Assembly: GCA_947626565.1 (NCBI GenBank)
Contig: CANQSQ010000002.1
Span: forward strand, 27,259-91,258
Direction: 5' to 3'
Origin: an uncultured Bacilli bacterium
Lineage (GTDB): Bacteria > Bacillota_I > Bacilli_A > RF39 > UBA660
DNA length: 64,000 bases
In this document: piece by piece, positions 26,141 to 34,744 of the stretch
Layout of the letters: every line of letters starts with the position of its first letter
Position numbering within the stretch: the stretch's first letter is position 1
Made by a program: the position numbers and the translations under genes
Notes under the pieces: model-generated
The model's database searches: none
Seen by the model: the letters and a program-made list of their open reading frames with translations, nothing else
Told to the model about the DNA's origin: nothing

Positions 26141-29100
26141 ATGAAAAAATTTGCTAATCTTTCTAAGAGAGTAAAAAAAAGAATAATTATTATTTCTACC
26201 TTTGTATGTATAATGATGTTATTAATTATTATACCTTTTTCGTTTGCACAATTAGAACCAATAAAAAAAGTAACTATTTATGGTAAAAATGCTAACTATG
26301 AAGAGGGTGTTCCAGGAACTTGGAAGATTGAAAAGTCGGGAAAATGGACTTCTAAATCTCAAGCTGAAATTACATTTGAGATTGATACAGAAAGAAAAGT
26401 TGATTCTACGGCTACAGATGTAATAATAGCTATAGATACGTCTGGTTCTATGGAAGGTTCACGTTTAATGCGAATGCAAGAGGATTCTTTGGATTTAGTT
26501 AGTGCATTATTAAAGAGTAGTAGTAATAGGATAGGATTAATAGGCTTTTCAAATACGTCTAATATTTTAGTTGATTTAACTGATGATGAAGAGACGTTGA
26601 AAAATGCTATTACAAGTTTAAAAGCTGATGGAGAGACTAATTATTATGGTGCTTTTATAGATGTAGATAACATGTTAAGTAATTATGAAAAGGAGAAAAA
26701 TAGGGATGTAATTGTTTTGTTTTTAACGGATGGTTTACCTAGTGTTAATACGGCAAACGAGATTGTTTATGCCAGATTATTGAAAGAAAAATATCCTTGG
26801 TTAGTCATAAACGGGGTTCAATATGAAATGGGTCCAGACGTATTACCTCAAATTGAAAATATAACAGATGGTCAATTTGTAGCTGATATAGATACTTTAA
26901 ATAATGTATTATTAGATGCTAGTGTACCAAGATTAAGTTATGAAGAATTTGTAATTGAAGATTATATTAATACGGATTATTTTACTGTTACAGATGAGTC
27001 ACAAATTTCTGTTACGCAGGGTAGTGTTAAGTTTGATAAAGAAGAACAAAAAGTAACTTGGAATTTAGCAGGATTAAAATCGGGTCTTAAGTCTAGTAGT
27101 GAATATATGGATATAAAGATGGTAATAAAAGCTAAACTTAAGGATGATTTGGCGGATATGGATGGAATTTATCCTACTAATAAAAAAGAACATATAAAAT
27201 CAGTTATTGATGGTTATACAGAAGACTTGGATAGTGATTTAACACCAATTCTTGCTAGTAAATATCAGGTTAATTATCTTCCTAATGCCCCTGAAGGTTG
27301 TGAAGTTACAGGAATGCCGGAGAATGAAACACAATTGGTTTTTGATACGGTAGCTTTTAGTGAAAAAGTTCCTAAATGTGAAGGATATATTTTTAAAGGC
27401 TTTAGTATGACTAATCAAGATGTAACCATATTAAATAAAGATTATTTTATTATGCCAGAAGAAAATGTACAATTAGTTGCTACTTGGAGTAAAATCGGAG
27501 TAAAAAAATCGATGGATGGTAAAGTTTATAAGACCCAATTGTTATATGAAATGATGCGTGATAGTAGTATTTCTTCTGATGAAGGTTTAAATTCTTCTTC
27601 TAAATATCAAAATGGTATTTATCAACGTTATACAACGGCAGATGATAAGTATCCAGTTTATTATTATCATGGTAAAGTTAATAATAATGTAGCGTTTGCG
27701 AATTTTTGTTGGAAGATTGTGAGAACGACAGAATTAGGTGGTACAAAATTAATTTATAATGGTCCTTTAGCAGAAGATGGTACTTGTAATAATACGGGAG
27801 ATAGTACTATTATAAAAAATGATAGATTTTATAGTAATGATAATTCTCCAGCATATGTAGGTTATATGTTTGGTAATACAGATTCACGACGAACACAAAC
27901 GATTGTAACAGAGTGGTATAGTTTAGTTGGTAAGACAGTTATTAGTGATGAACAAGTAGGAAGTTATTATTATAGTGATAGTGTTCAGTGGGATGCTGAT
28001 AGTGGATATACATTGGTAAGTCCACAAAATAAATTATGGAATGATAATTTTAAAACATTACAGGGTTATTATACGTGTGCTGTAGAGGCAGATGGAGCAT
28101 GTAGTAAAATTAGATATGTGATTAAAGATGATAGTAAAAATACGCAATCTAGCACAGTAATGAAATATGTTGAACTAGAAAATGGAGAAACTTACGAAAG
28201 CTTGTATGCGGAGGCTGAGAAGCAGTATATAGTTTTTGGAAATGATGTTAAGTGGGATAGTGAAACTAGTAGTTATACTTTAGAAGATCCATTACGAATT
28301 AAGAATGTTGAATTTTTAAATCAAAGTTTAGGAAAACATCATTATACTTTTTATAGTGATGCTGAAAGTGGAACGGGTGTATACTATGTTTATTATCTTA
28401 GTGATAGTAGTACATATAGCCTTTATTTGACGGGTGGAGAGAATATAACTGATTTATTGGATAGAGTAGTTGTTAATGCTACTAATAAGACGAACTCTTA
28501 CCCTAAAAAAGATATTGATGATTGGTATGCTAGTAATTTGGATGGTACTGATGATTCATATTTGTTAGAGGATGCTATTTTCTGTAATGATAGAAGTATT
28601 TATAATTATGGAAGTTTTGATAAGGACAGTACTACTTTTAATGGAAGATTGTATTTTTCAGGTTATTATAGAAATATACAAACCGCTGAAGTAACATGTA
28701 AAAATAAAAATGATGCCTTTACAATGAATAATGTTACGGGTAACGGTGCTTTAAAATATCCAGTGGGAATGTTAACAGCTGATGAAGTTTTATTGGCTGG
28801 AACGGGTTCAAATAGTTATTTATATAATGGTGTAGATGGTTGGACAATGACCCCATACCAGTTAGGTAATGGTTCGGCTTACAGTTATTTTATTAGTTCA
28901 AGTGGTTCATTATCAAGTAATTATAGTGTTTGGTTTGCTCACAATGTACGTCCTGTTATTTCACTAGTTCATGATTTGGTTATTGAAAGTGGAGATGGAA
29001 CAACTAATTCGCCTTATCATTTGACTGATGTTCGTAGAAAGTATAAAGTAACATTGACGGCTAGTGAAGAGGTTAGTGTTGATACCGAAGAAGCCTTTGG

Positions 29101-29545
29101 TGGTCGAGTAGTTAAGTTAAGTGTAGATAATCCTTATAGAGAAATAATCTCATTTAAAGTTAATGGTGAAGTACATACGGGGGATAGCTTTATAATGCCG
29201 TTTGAAGATGTTGAGATTACTGATGTAGTAGTAGATTATGTAAAAGTTGTAGAAACGCAACATTATCCTTATTTAGCTAGACAATATGATGTACTTTATT
29301 ACGAAAATACATTTGAAGGAGTTAAGTCTATAACGGTAGATTTAGATTATGAAACGTATAATGGTTTTGCCGATTATGTTTCAATAATAGGTAATAATTT
29401 TTCAGAAAGATATGGTGGTAAACCAAGAACGCAAACTACTTTAGAAATTGAAGGTAATTATTTAAAAATATACTTTAATTCACAACCACAATCTCCTAAT
29501 CCAAATTATTATGGTTTTAAAGCAGTAATAACATTACATTATTAA
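26141..29545 (+). CDS. Surface protein with von Willebrand A domain and DUF6273-like module
   Basis: The protein has 1134 residues. A signal peptide or anchor (about 13-36, ending SFAQLE) is followed by a VWA domain (about 90-265) with an intact metal site Asp99-Thr-Ser-Gly-Ser103 and a later FLTDGLPS. A repeat of the InlB/Listeria-Bacteroides type (YQVNYLPNAPEGC ... GYIFKGFS) lies near 380-450. The region to about 965 holds the module also seen in the genes at 1, 22773 and 42314, with VRPVISLVHD and GDGTTNSPYHL. No sorting signal or C-terminal helix is seen. It is probably an adhesin; binding partner unknown. It has its own promoter and a hairpin at its 3' end. Confidence 0.78.
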   Translation: MKKFANLSKRVKKRIIIISTFVCIMMLLIIIPFSFAQLEPIKKVTIYGKNANYEEGVPGTWKIEKSGKWTSKSQAEITFEIDTERKVDSTATDVIIAIDTSGSMEGSRLMRMQEDSLDLVSALLKSSSNRIGLIGFSNTSNILVDLTDDEETLKNAITSLKADGETNYYGAFIDVDNMLSNYEKEKNRDVIVLFLTDGLPSVNTANEIVYARLLKEKYPWLVINGVQYEMGPDVLPQIENITDGQFVADIDTLNNVLLDASVPRLSYEEFVIEDYINTDYFTVTDESQISVTQGSVKFDKEEQKVTWNLAGLKSGLKSSSEYMDIKMVIKAKLKDDLADMDGIYPTNKKEHIKSVIDGYTEDLDSDLTPILASKYQVNYLPNAPEGCEVTGMPENETQLVFDTVAFSEKVPKCEGYIFKGFSMTNQDVTILNKDYFIMPEENVQLVATWSKIGVKKSMDGKVYKTQLLYEMMRDSSISSDEGLNSSSKYQNGIYQRYTTADDKYPVYYYHGKVNNNVAFANFCWKIVRTTELGGTKLIYNGPLAEDGTCNNTGDSTIIKNDRFYSNDNSPAYVGYMFGNTDSRRTQTIVTEWYSLVGKTVISDEQVGSYYYSDSVQWDADSGYTLVSPQNKLWNDNFKTLQGYYTCAVEADGACSKIRYVIKDDSKNTQSSTVMKYVELENGETYESLYAEAEKQYIVFGNDVKWDSETSSYTLEDPLRIKNVEFLNQSLGKHHYTFYSDAESGTGVYYVYYLSDSSTYSLYLTGGENITDLLDRVVVNATNKTNSYPKKDIDDWYASNLDGTDDSYLLEDAIFCNDRSIYNYGSFDKDSTTFNGRLYFSGYYRNIQTAEVTCKNKNDAFTMNNVTGNGALKYPVGMLTADEVLLAGTGSNSYLYNGVDGWTMTPYQLGNGSAYSYFISSSGSLSSNYSVWFAHNVRPVISLVHDLVIESGDGTTNSPYHLTDVRRKYKVTLTASEEVSVDTEEAFGGRVVKLSVDNPYREIISFKVNGEVHTGDSFIMPFEDVEITDVVVDYVKVVETQHYPYLARQYDVLYYENTFEGVKSITVDLDYETYNGFADYVSIIGNNFSERYGGKPRTQTTLEIEGNYLKIYFNSQPQSPNPNYYGFKAVITLHY

Positions 29546-29556
29546 TTAGTAAAAAG

Positions 29557-29591
29557 AAAAGAATAATTATGAGTAAAGTAATTATTCTTTT
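29557..29591 (+). terminator. Terminator-like hairpin spanning the start of the next ORF
   Basis: A perfect 13-bp inverted repeat, AAAAGAATAATTA (29557-29569) and TAATTATTCTTTT (29579-29591), with a 9-base loop and a T-rich 3' side. The possible ATG of the next gene begins on the last stem base (29569). It may end the VWA gene, or act as a start-blocking hairpin. Confidence 0.6.
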
Positions 29592-29808
29592 CATATTATG
29601 TAGTATGTTAATACGATTTATAATAATGTTTATAGCGTTTATAATGATGGTTTTTGGTTTATCTTATATATTAATATACATAAATCTTTTTTCTTTTGGA
29701 TATAATATAAAAGAGTATATCCAATTTCTCTTACAGAGATATGAATGTTATTTATTAATGGGAGGATTAGTAGTAGAATTAATATTTTTAGTAAGAAAGG
29801 ATAAATAA
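29569..29808 (+). CDS. Small two-helix membrane protein
   Basis: The protein has up to 79 residues, nearly all hydrophobic, with two helices (about 3-38 and 60-75) and a basic end VRKDK. The start is uncertain: the ATG at 29569 sits in a hairpin and has no good ribosome site, and in-frame ATGs at 29605 and 29626 have none either. It ends one base before the next gene starts, which supports translation coupling and thus a real gene. I do not recognise it. Confidence 0.45.
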   Translation: MSKVIILFILCSMLIRFIIMFIAFIMMVFGLSYILIYINLFSFGYNIKEYIQFLLQRYECYLLMGGLVVELIFLVRKDK

Positions 29809-29809
29809 G

Positions 29810-30454
29810 ATGACTTGTGTATATGATGTATTACTAAATTTTACGAATGATTTAGAGTTAATTGATTTTTTTGAGTGGCAAGAAAAAGATATTGTAGAGC
29901 ATATAAAAAAAATTTATTTAGTAAGAATTAGTTCACAAATGATGGATGATATTTTAAAGTATCGTATTAAAGTAAGTAAAGAATTTTTAGAAGAGATTAA
30001 TAATAAGACAATATTATATAAAAATAAACGTATAATTAAATATGCAGCTCTTTTTACTGATTTTAATAAAGTAGTTGCTTTAGAATTTGATAATAATGGA
30101 GTGGTAATAGCGAGAAGTTCCTTGCTTTTAGATGAAGAAGAAGATATTATTGAAGAATGCAGTAATATAGAAAAAATTTCGGTAAAATATGAGAAAATAG
30201 GTAAATATCAAAATAAATTATTTTTAACAAGAGAAGAAAGATTACGAAGAAATTACTTAATAAAAGAAATAAAATTGACCTATGAAAATAAGTGGTATGA
30301 TAAGTTAGAATATCTTTATCAAGAAATTTATGAAAGTGATGATAAAGATATAGCCCTTAAATATAGGGTACTGATGAATGATTTAATTAATAATTATAGT
30401 AATCAACATAATAAGTTATATGAAATTGTGCGATTAACTTATACAAAAAAATAG
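29810..30454 (+). CDS. YjbA-like protein (UPF0736/DUF3603)
   Basis: The protein has 214 residues and is soluble. The N-terminus (YDVLLNFTNDLELIDFFEWQ) and later RSSLLLDEEE and FLTREERLRRNYLI segments resemble B. subtilis YjbA from memory. In B. subtilis yjbA is next to trpS, and here trpS follows tail to tail, which supports the assignment. Its function is not known in any species I know of. The stop is inside a bidirectional terminator shared with trpS. Confidence 0.55.
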   Translation: MTCVYDVLLNFTNDLELIDFFEWQEKDIVEHIKKIYLVRISSQMMDDILKYRIKVSKEFLEEINNKTILYKNKRIIKYAALFTDFNKVVALEFDNNGVVIARSSLLLDEEEDIIEECSNIEKISVKYEKIGKYQNKLFLTREERLRRNYLIKEIKLTYENKWYDKLEYLYQEIYESDDKDIALKYRVLMNDLINNYSNQHNKLYEIVRLTYTKK

Positions 30455-30472
30455 ACTTTAATAGTCTATTTT
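30448..30472. terminator. Bidirectional terminator between yjbA-like and trpS
   Basis: Stem AAAATAGACT (30448-30457) / AGTCTATTTT (30463-30472), 5-base loop, with A and T runs on both sides. It covers the stop codons of both converging genes, which are only 3 bases apart. Confidence 0.75.
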
Positions 30473-31459
30473 CATGGCTTTTTTTATTTTGGACATTTGC
30501 TCTTGAGCTTTTTGTAGAGCTTGAGAAGTTCCTTCTTTGAGAATTTGATCAACAACTTCAGGATGTTCATCGTAATATTTTCTTTGTTCTTGAATAGGTT
30601 TTAAAAAATTATTCATGGCTTCAATAAGTTCTTTTTTACATTGAACACAACCACGAGTTCCTTTTTGACATTCAGAACAAACTTTAGTAGTATTTGCTTC
30701 TTTATTTACTAGTTTGTGGTAGTAATAAACCATACAGACATCGGGGTTAGCTGGATCATCTTTTTTTATTTTATTAGTATCAGTTAAAGCACCCATTATT
30801 TTTTTTCTGATTGTTTCTTCATCATCAACTAAGTAAATAGCATTGCCTAGACTTTTACCCATTTTATCATTACCATCTAATCCTTTAACACGAGTAGTGG
30901 TACTTAAAACTTGGGTAGGTTCTTTAAGGGTTTCTCCATAAATAGAATTGAATTTACGGACAATTTCTCGACATTGTTCTAAAAGAGGTAATTGATCATC
31001 ACCAACAGGAACTAATTCTCCATCAAAGGTAGTAATATCAGCAGCTTGACTGACAGGGTAACCTAAAAAACCATAGGTAATGCTTTCACCATTGTTACCA
31101 AAAAGTTCTTTTTTTTGCGCAATTTCAGTTTTTACGGTAGGATTTCTTTGGAGACGAGAAACAGTAACAAGATTAGAGTAAAAAACAGTAAGTTCAGCTA
31201 TTTGCGGTATTTTAGATTGAATAAAAATATGAACTTTATGAGGATCGAGACCGATAGCTAGAAGATCTTTGGTAATTTCATAAACATTTTTACGAACTTT
31301 ATCAGGATTATCAAAATTATCAGTTAAAGCTTGGACATCAGCTATTTCTAGATAAAAATCATAATCATCTTGCATTTTTAAATAATTTTTACCAGCACCA
31401 AAGTAATGTCCTAAATGTAAGTTACCTGTTGGACGTAATCCAGTAAGAATTGTTTTCAT
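30458..31459 (-). CDS. trpS: Tryptophanyl-tRNA synthetase
   Basis: This is a class I aminoacyl-tRNA synthetase of 333 residues that charges tRNA-Trp. The HIGH motif is HLGH (15-18) in RPTGNLHLGHYF and the KMSKS loop is DKMGKSLGNAI. A four-Cys insert, CSECQKGTRGCVQC, looks like a zinc-binding knuckle seen in several TrpRS. It is one of the few minus-strand genes of the window. The leader has no T-box; an inverted repeat is found upstream instead. Confidence 0.95.
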   Translation of the reverse strand: MKTILTGLRPTGNLHLGHYFGAGKNYLKMQDDYDFYLEIADVQALTDNFDNPDKVRKNVYEITKDLLAIGLDPHKVHIFIQSKIPQIAELTVFYSNLVTVSRLQRNPTVKTEIAQKKELFGNNGESITYGFLGYPVSQAADITTFDGELVPVGDDQLPLLEQCREIVRKFNSIYGETLKEPTQVLSTTTRVKGLDGNDKMGKSLGNAIYLVDDEETIRKKIMGALTDTNKIKKDDPANPDVCMVYYYHKLVNKEANTTKVCSECQKGTRGCVQCKKELIEAMNNFLKPIQEQRKYYDEHPEVVDQILKEGTSQALQKAQEQMSKIKKAMKIDY

Positions 31460-31473
31460 AAATTTATACCTAT

Positions 31474-31501
31474 AATCTAATTATTTATAACTTATTAGAT
31501 T
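31474..31501 (-). promoter_or_regulatory. Inverted repeat in the trpS leader
   Basis: AATCTAAT (31474-31481) and ATTAGATT (31494-31501) with a 12-base loop lie 15 bases before the trpS ATG. It could be an operator or a leader hairpin; no T-box sequence is present. Confidence 0.4.
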
Positions 31502-31657
31502 CCTTTCACTTATATTTTTATAGTTAAATTATACTTTTGAAAGAAACAACATTTTAAAATTAGAGTGATTTAAAATAATATTGTGCTTTCTTTTTATATT
31601 TTATCATGTATAATAGTTATTAGTAAATTAAAAGTTAAAGGAAAGATGGGGATTAGT

Positions 31658-32245
31658 ATGGGTAAAATAGTTTTATTGATAGGACCTTCGGCTTCGGGAA
31701 AGGATACTTTACTTAGAGAAGTTAAAAATTTAGATGGAATGGAGTTTAAGGATATTATTTTACATACAACTAGACCAATGCGAGTAAATGAGGAGAATGG
31801 CCGAGAGTATTATTTTTGTAGTGAAGAGGAAATGCAAAAATTAGAAGAAGAGGGAAAAATAATTGAAAGAAGAACTTATAATACAATTTATGGTCCCTGG
31901 CATTATTTTACAGTAAGTAGTGAATTTAATTTGAAGGAGAAAAATTATATTGGACTAAATACTTTGGAGGGGCTAGATCAATATTTAAAGTTTTATAATA
32001 AGGAAGATATTATTTCTTTTTATATTCATGTTGATGAAGAAGTTAGATTAGAAAGAGCTTTGGAAAGAGAAAAAAGGGAAGAAAAGCCTAAATATAAGGA
32101 ATTATGTAGACGGTTTTTAGCTGATTGTGAAGATTTTTCCCAAGAAAATATTAGGAAAAGACCAATTACAGCTTGTATTGATAATAGTGGGGAAATTAAT
32201 GATTCAGTTAAACAAATAGAAAAAGTTTTACGTAAAAGTTTGTAA
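31658..32245 (+). CDS. Guanylate-kinase-like P-loop kinase
   Basis: The protein has about 196 residues from ATG 31658 (GGGG 6 bases before); an ATG at 31646 is an alternative. It has a P-loop GPSASGKDT and an HTTRPMRVNEENGREYYF stretch like the GMP-binding region of guanylate kinases, which convert GMP to GDP. The region after about residue 85 is divergent, so the substrate may be another nucleotide. A TATAAT at 31609-31614 suggests its own promoter. Whether this is the main Gmk cannot be told from one window. Confidence 0.72.
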   Translation: MGKIVLLIGPSASGKDTLLREVKNLDGMEFKDIILHTTRPMRVNEENGREYYFCSEEEMQKLEEEGKIIERRTYNTIYGPWHYFTVSSEFNLKEKNYIGLNTLEGLDQYLKFYNKEDIISFYIHVDEEVRLERALEREKREEKPKYKELCRRFLADCEDFSQENIRKRPITACIDNSGEINDSVKQIEKVLRKSL

Positions 32246-32268
32246 TTATAACCTTTTAGTGGTATAAT
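32240..32268 (+). promoter_or_regulatory. Promoter of the HhH-like gene
   Basis: TTGTAA (32240-32245, overlapping the stop codon of the previous gene), 17 bases, extended TGG-TATAAT (32260-32268). Confidence 0.75.
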
Positions 32269-32296
32269 ATGCCTAATTTTGAGGGGGAAAAAGAAT

Positions 32297-32671
32297 ATGA
32301 ATACGCTTAATTTTTTAGATAAATTAAGACTTGATGAATTAGTTGAGTTACAAAATTATGTGCAGAATAATACACGAAAAGATTTGAAAAAAGAAATAAA
32401 AAGGTTAATAAAAGAAAAAGATGAACAGAGAAAGAGAAGTTTAAACTATCGTGTAAAATTAGAAGATATAAGTACTTTTACTTTGGAAGATAGATTAGTT
32501 TTGAAAAGAAATAATATAAATAATATGCAAGACTTAGTAGAAGCTAAGATAGAAAAGTTAAAGGGAATAGATTTAATAACAAAAGAGTCTTTGGAATGGG
32601 CTCAGAGTTTTTATGATTTTAGTGGTTTAGAGGAACATAATGATAGTAATAAGCATAATATAGTAAAGTAG
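32297..32671 (+). CDS. Small protein with a helix-hairpin-helix-like end
   Basis: The protein has 124 residues. ATG 32297 is chosen because GAGGGGG (32281-32287) precedes it; a TTG at 32279 lies before that site. It has a charged helical first half (KDLKKEIKRLIKEKDEQRKR) and a second half, FTLEDRLVLKRNNINNMQDL with KLKGIDLITKESL, resembling the helix-hairpin-helix fold of the RNA polymerase alpha C-terminal domain. Nucleic acid or RNA polymerase contact is inferred only from this likeness. Confidence 0.55.
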   Translation: MNTLNFLDKLRLDELVELQNYVQNNTRKDLKKEIKRLIKEKDEQRKRSLNYRVKLEDISTFTLEDRLVLKRNNINNMQDLVEAKIEKLKGIDLITKESLEWAQSFYDFSGLEEHNDSNKHNIVK

Positions 32672-32678
32672 TAATAAT

Positions 32679-32707
32679 TTGACAAAGTAAAAAAATTGTA
32701 GTAAGCT
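32679..32707 (+). promoter_or_regulatory. Promoter of the T-box leader
   Basis: TTGACA (32679-32684), 17 bases, TAAGCT (32702-32707). The -10 box is weak but the -35 is perfect and lies right before the leader. Confidence 0.6.
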
Positions 32708-32713
32708 TATAGA

Positions 32714-32967
32714 GAAATCAATGAAGAAGACGAGTAAAAGTTAAGCAACTTTTATAGAGAGTTAGGGTGTGGTGGAACCTAATAAAGACTTACTTTGAAA
32801 AACACTTCTGAGTACTTAAAGAAATTTTAGTAGACTAAGTCGGTAGCACACCGTTAAAAGTGCTAAGGTTTGTTGGAACCGAAGGTGATTACAGAAATGT
32901 AATAATTAGGGTGGTACCGCGGAACACTAGTTTTCGTCCCTTAGGGATGAGACTAGTGTTTTTGTTT
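32714..32967 (+). ncRNA. T-box riboswitch, Asn-type specifier
   Basis: This untranslated leader holds the hallmarks of a T-box: a stem I with GAAGACGAGTA (32725-32737 region) and AGAGAG, a GGTGTGGTGGAACC distal part, the T-box motif AGGGTGGTACCGCG (32908-32921) and a strong terminator stem (32923-32930 with 32952-32960, then T-rich). In stem I, TTTGAAAAACACTTCTGAG fits the specifier pattern, with AAC (Asn) followed by the conserved A. Uncharged tRNA-Asn would stabilise the antiterminator and turn on gatCAB-aspS. An overlapping GAA (Glu) is in the same loop. Confidence 0.88.
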
Positions 32968-32982
32968 TGAAGGAGGATTAAG

Positions 32983-33282
32983 ATGATAGAAAAAGAAAAA
33001 TTACAAGATTATGCTCATAAATTAATGTTTGATATGAAAGATGAAGAATATAAAACATTACAAGAAGAGTTTGCTGTTATATTAAAACAAATGGATTTAA
33101 TTGGAAAAATACCTAATATAAAAGAAGTAGAACCAATGACATTTCCCTTTAAAAATACAGATGCAGTATTAAGAGAAGATGAAGTAGGAGATTATTTAAC
33201 AACAGGAGAAGTCTTAGAAAATGTTAAGCATCAAATAGATGATCAAGTAAAAGTACCAAGGGTGGTGGATGAAGATGTATAG
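32983..33282 (+). CDS. gatC: Asp/Glu-tRNA amidotransferase subunit C
   Basis: The protein has 99 residues and helps assemble the GatCAB complex. The typical end LREDEVGDYLTTGEVLENV is present. An AGGAGG ribosome site (32971-32976) follows the T-box terminator. It overlaps gatA by 14 bases. Confidence 0.92.
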   Translation: MIEKEKLQDYAHKLMFDMKDEEYKTLQEEFAVILKQMDLIGKIPNIKEVEPMTFPFKNTDAVLREDEVGDYLTTGEVLENVKHQIDDQVKVPRVVDEDV

Positions 33283-34744
33283 AGGAAAGAGTATTGTAGA
33301 ATTAAGAGATTTAATTGATAAAGGGGATTTAGGTAAAGAAGAGGTCTTTGAAAAGGCGAATTATTTAGCTCATTTTTTTCAGGATGATTATAATTCTTTT
33401 GTAACAATACTTGATAAGTATAAGAGTAAGGATAGTGATAGTGATAGTTTACTTAATGGAATACCTTATTCTTTGAAGGATAATTTCTCAACAAGTGGTA
33501 TTTTGACAACAGCTTCATCTAATATTTTAAGGGATTATGTACCAGTTTATGATGCGACAGTTTATAAGAAGTTAAAAAAAGCGGGGGCTTCTTTAGTAGG
33601 AAAAACAGTTTTAGATGAGTTAGCAATGGGTGGAACAGGAACAACTGGACATACAGGAGTGGTAAGAAATCCCTATGATAAAGAGCGTATGATTGGTGGT
33701 TCTTCAGCTGGAAGTGTAGCTTCTGTGGCGTTAGGAATAGTACCTTTTTCCATTGGCTCTGATACAGGAGATTCAGTAAGAAAGCCGGCTAGTTATGGTG
33801 GAGTAGTAGGTTTTAAACCAACTTATGGTTTAATTTCAAGATATGGATTATTTGCTTTTGCCTCTAGTCTAGATCATGTAGCGATTGTTACTAGAAGTGT
33901 TGAAGATGGTGCTATAGTTGCGGATACTTTAAAAGGTTATGATTCTTTAGATATGGTTACTTATAAAAGTAGTAAAGAGGAATTTAGAAAGAGTTTAGAT
34001 AATGATATAAAAGGGAAAAAATTATTTTATATTAAAGAAGTATGTGGAATGGATGCTTATAAAGATAGTGATGATAAAGAACTTAAAGAAGTATTAGAAA
34101 GCTTTCAAGAGGTGTTAGCTGAATGTCGTAAGAAAGGTTTTATTATTGAAGAAGTATCAATTGATAAAAAAATACTTGAAGCATTGTATCCTGCTTATAT
34201 GTGTATTAGTTGTGCTGAGGCAACGTCTAATAATGCTAACTTGACAGGAATTCAATTTGGACCTCGGGGTGAGGGAGAAACTATTGAAAGTATTATGTTT
34301 GATGCTAGAACAAAAGGATTCTCCGAATTAATTAAAAGACGTTTTGTATTAGGAAGTTATATTTTACAAAAAGAAAATCAAGAAAAGTTATTTTTAAATG
34401 CTTGTCGAGTAAGAAGAATGATTGTTGATAAGATAAATGAATTATTCCAAGAATATGATGGAATGATTGCTCCTTGTAGTGGAGGAGTTGCGCCTACTTT
34501 TGATAGTAGTAGTGAAAAGTTATCAGATAGATATTTAATTTTAGAGAATCATTTAGTTATTGGTAATTTTGGAGGTTTTCCATCTATTACAATTCCTTAT
34601 CATAAAATAAATGGTTTACCAGTAGGTTTAAATATAACAGGTAGAGTAAAAGAAGATGCGGTTGTTTTGAATATGGCTAAAAAAATAGAAGAGATAACAG
34701 GATTAAAAGGTATTTATGCGGAAGTAGGTGATGGTGATGTATAA
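33269..34744 (+). CDS. gatA: Asp/Glu-tRNA amidotransferase subunit A
   Basis: The protein has 491 residues with the amidase signature. The catalytic Ser-Ser-Lys triad is visible: Lys70 in YSLKDNF, Ser145 in IGGSSAGS and Ser169 in SDTGDSVRKPA. The usual GGS is GDS here. The subunit frees ammonia from Gln (or Asn) for use by GatB. It overlaps gatC and gatB, fitting one transcript under the T-box. Confidence 0.95.
   Translation: MKMYRGKSIVELRDLIDKGDLGKEEVFEKANYLAHFFQDDYNSFVTILDKYKSKDSDSDSLLNGIPYSLKDNFSTSGILTTASSNILRDYVPVYDATVYKKLKKAGASLVGKTVLDELAMGGTGTTGHTGVVRNPYDKERMIGGSSAGSVASVALGIVPFSIGSDTGDSVRKPASYGGVVGFKPTYGLISRYGLFAFASSLDHVAIVTRSVEDGAIVADTLKGYDSLDMVTYKSSKEEFRKSLDNDIKGKKLFYIKEVCGMDAYKDSDDKELKEVLESFQEVLAECRKKGFIIEEVSIDKKILEALYPAYMCISCAEATSNNANLTGIQFGPRGEGETIESIMFDARTKGFSELIKRRFVLGSYILQKENQEKLFLNACRVRRMIVDKINELFQEYDGMIAPCSGGVAPTFDSSSEKLSDRYLILENHLVIGNFGGFPSITIPYHKINGLPVGLNITGRVKEDAVVLNMAKKIEEITGLKGIYAEVGDGDV

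Noticed and set aside
30458..31582. A T-box before trpS
   Set aside because: The leader of about 120 bases has no T-box motif or room for stem I; only a simple inverted repeat is present.
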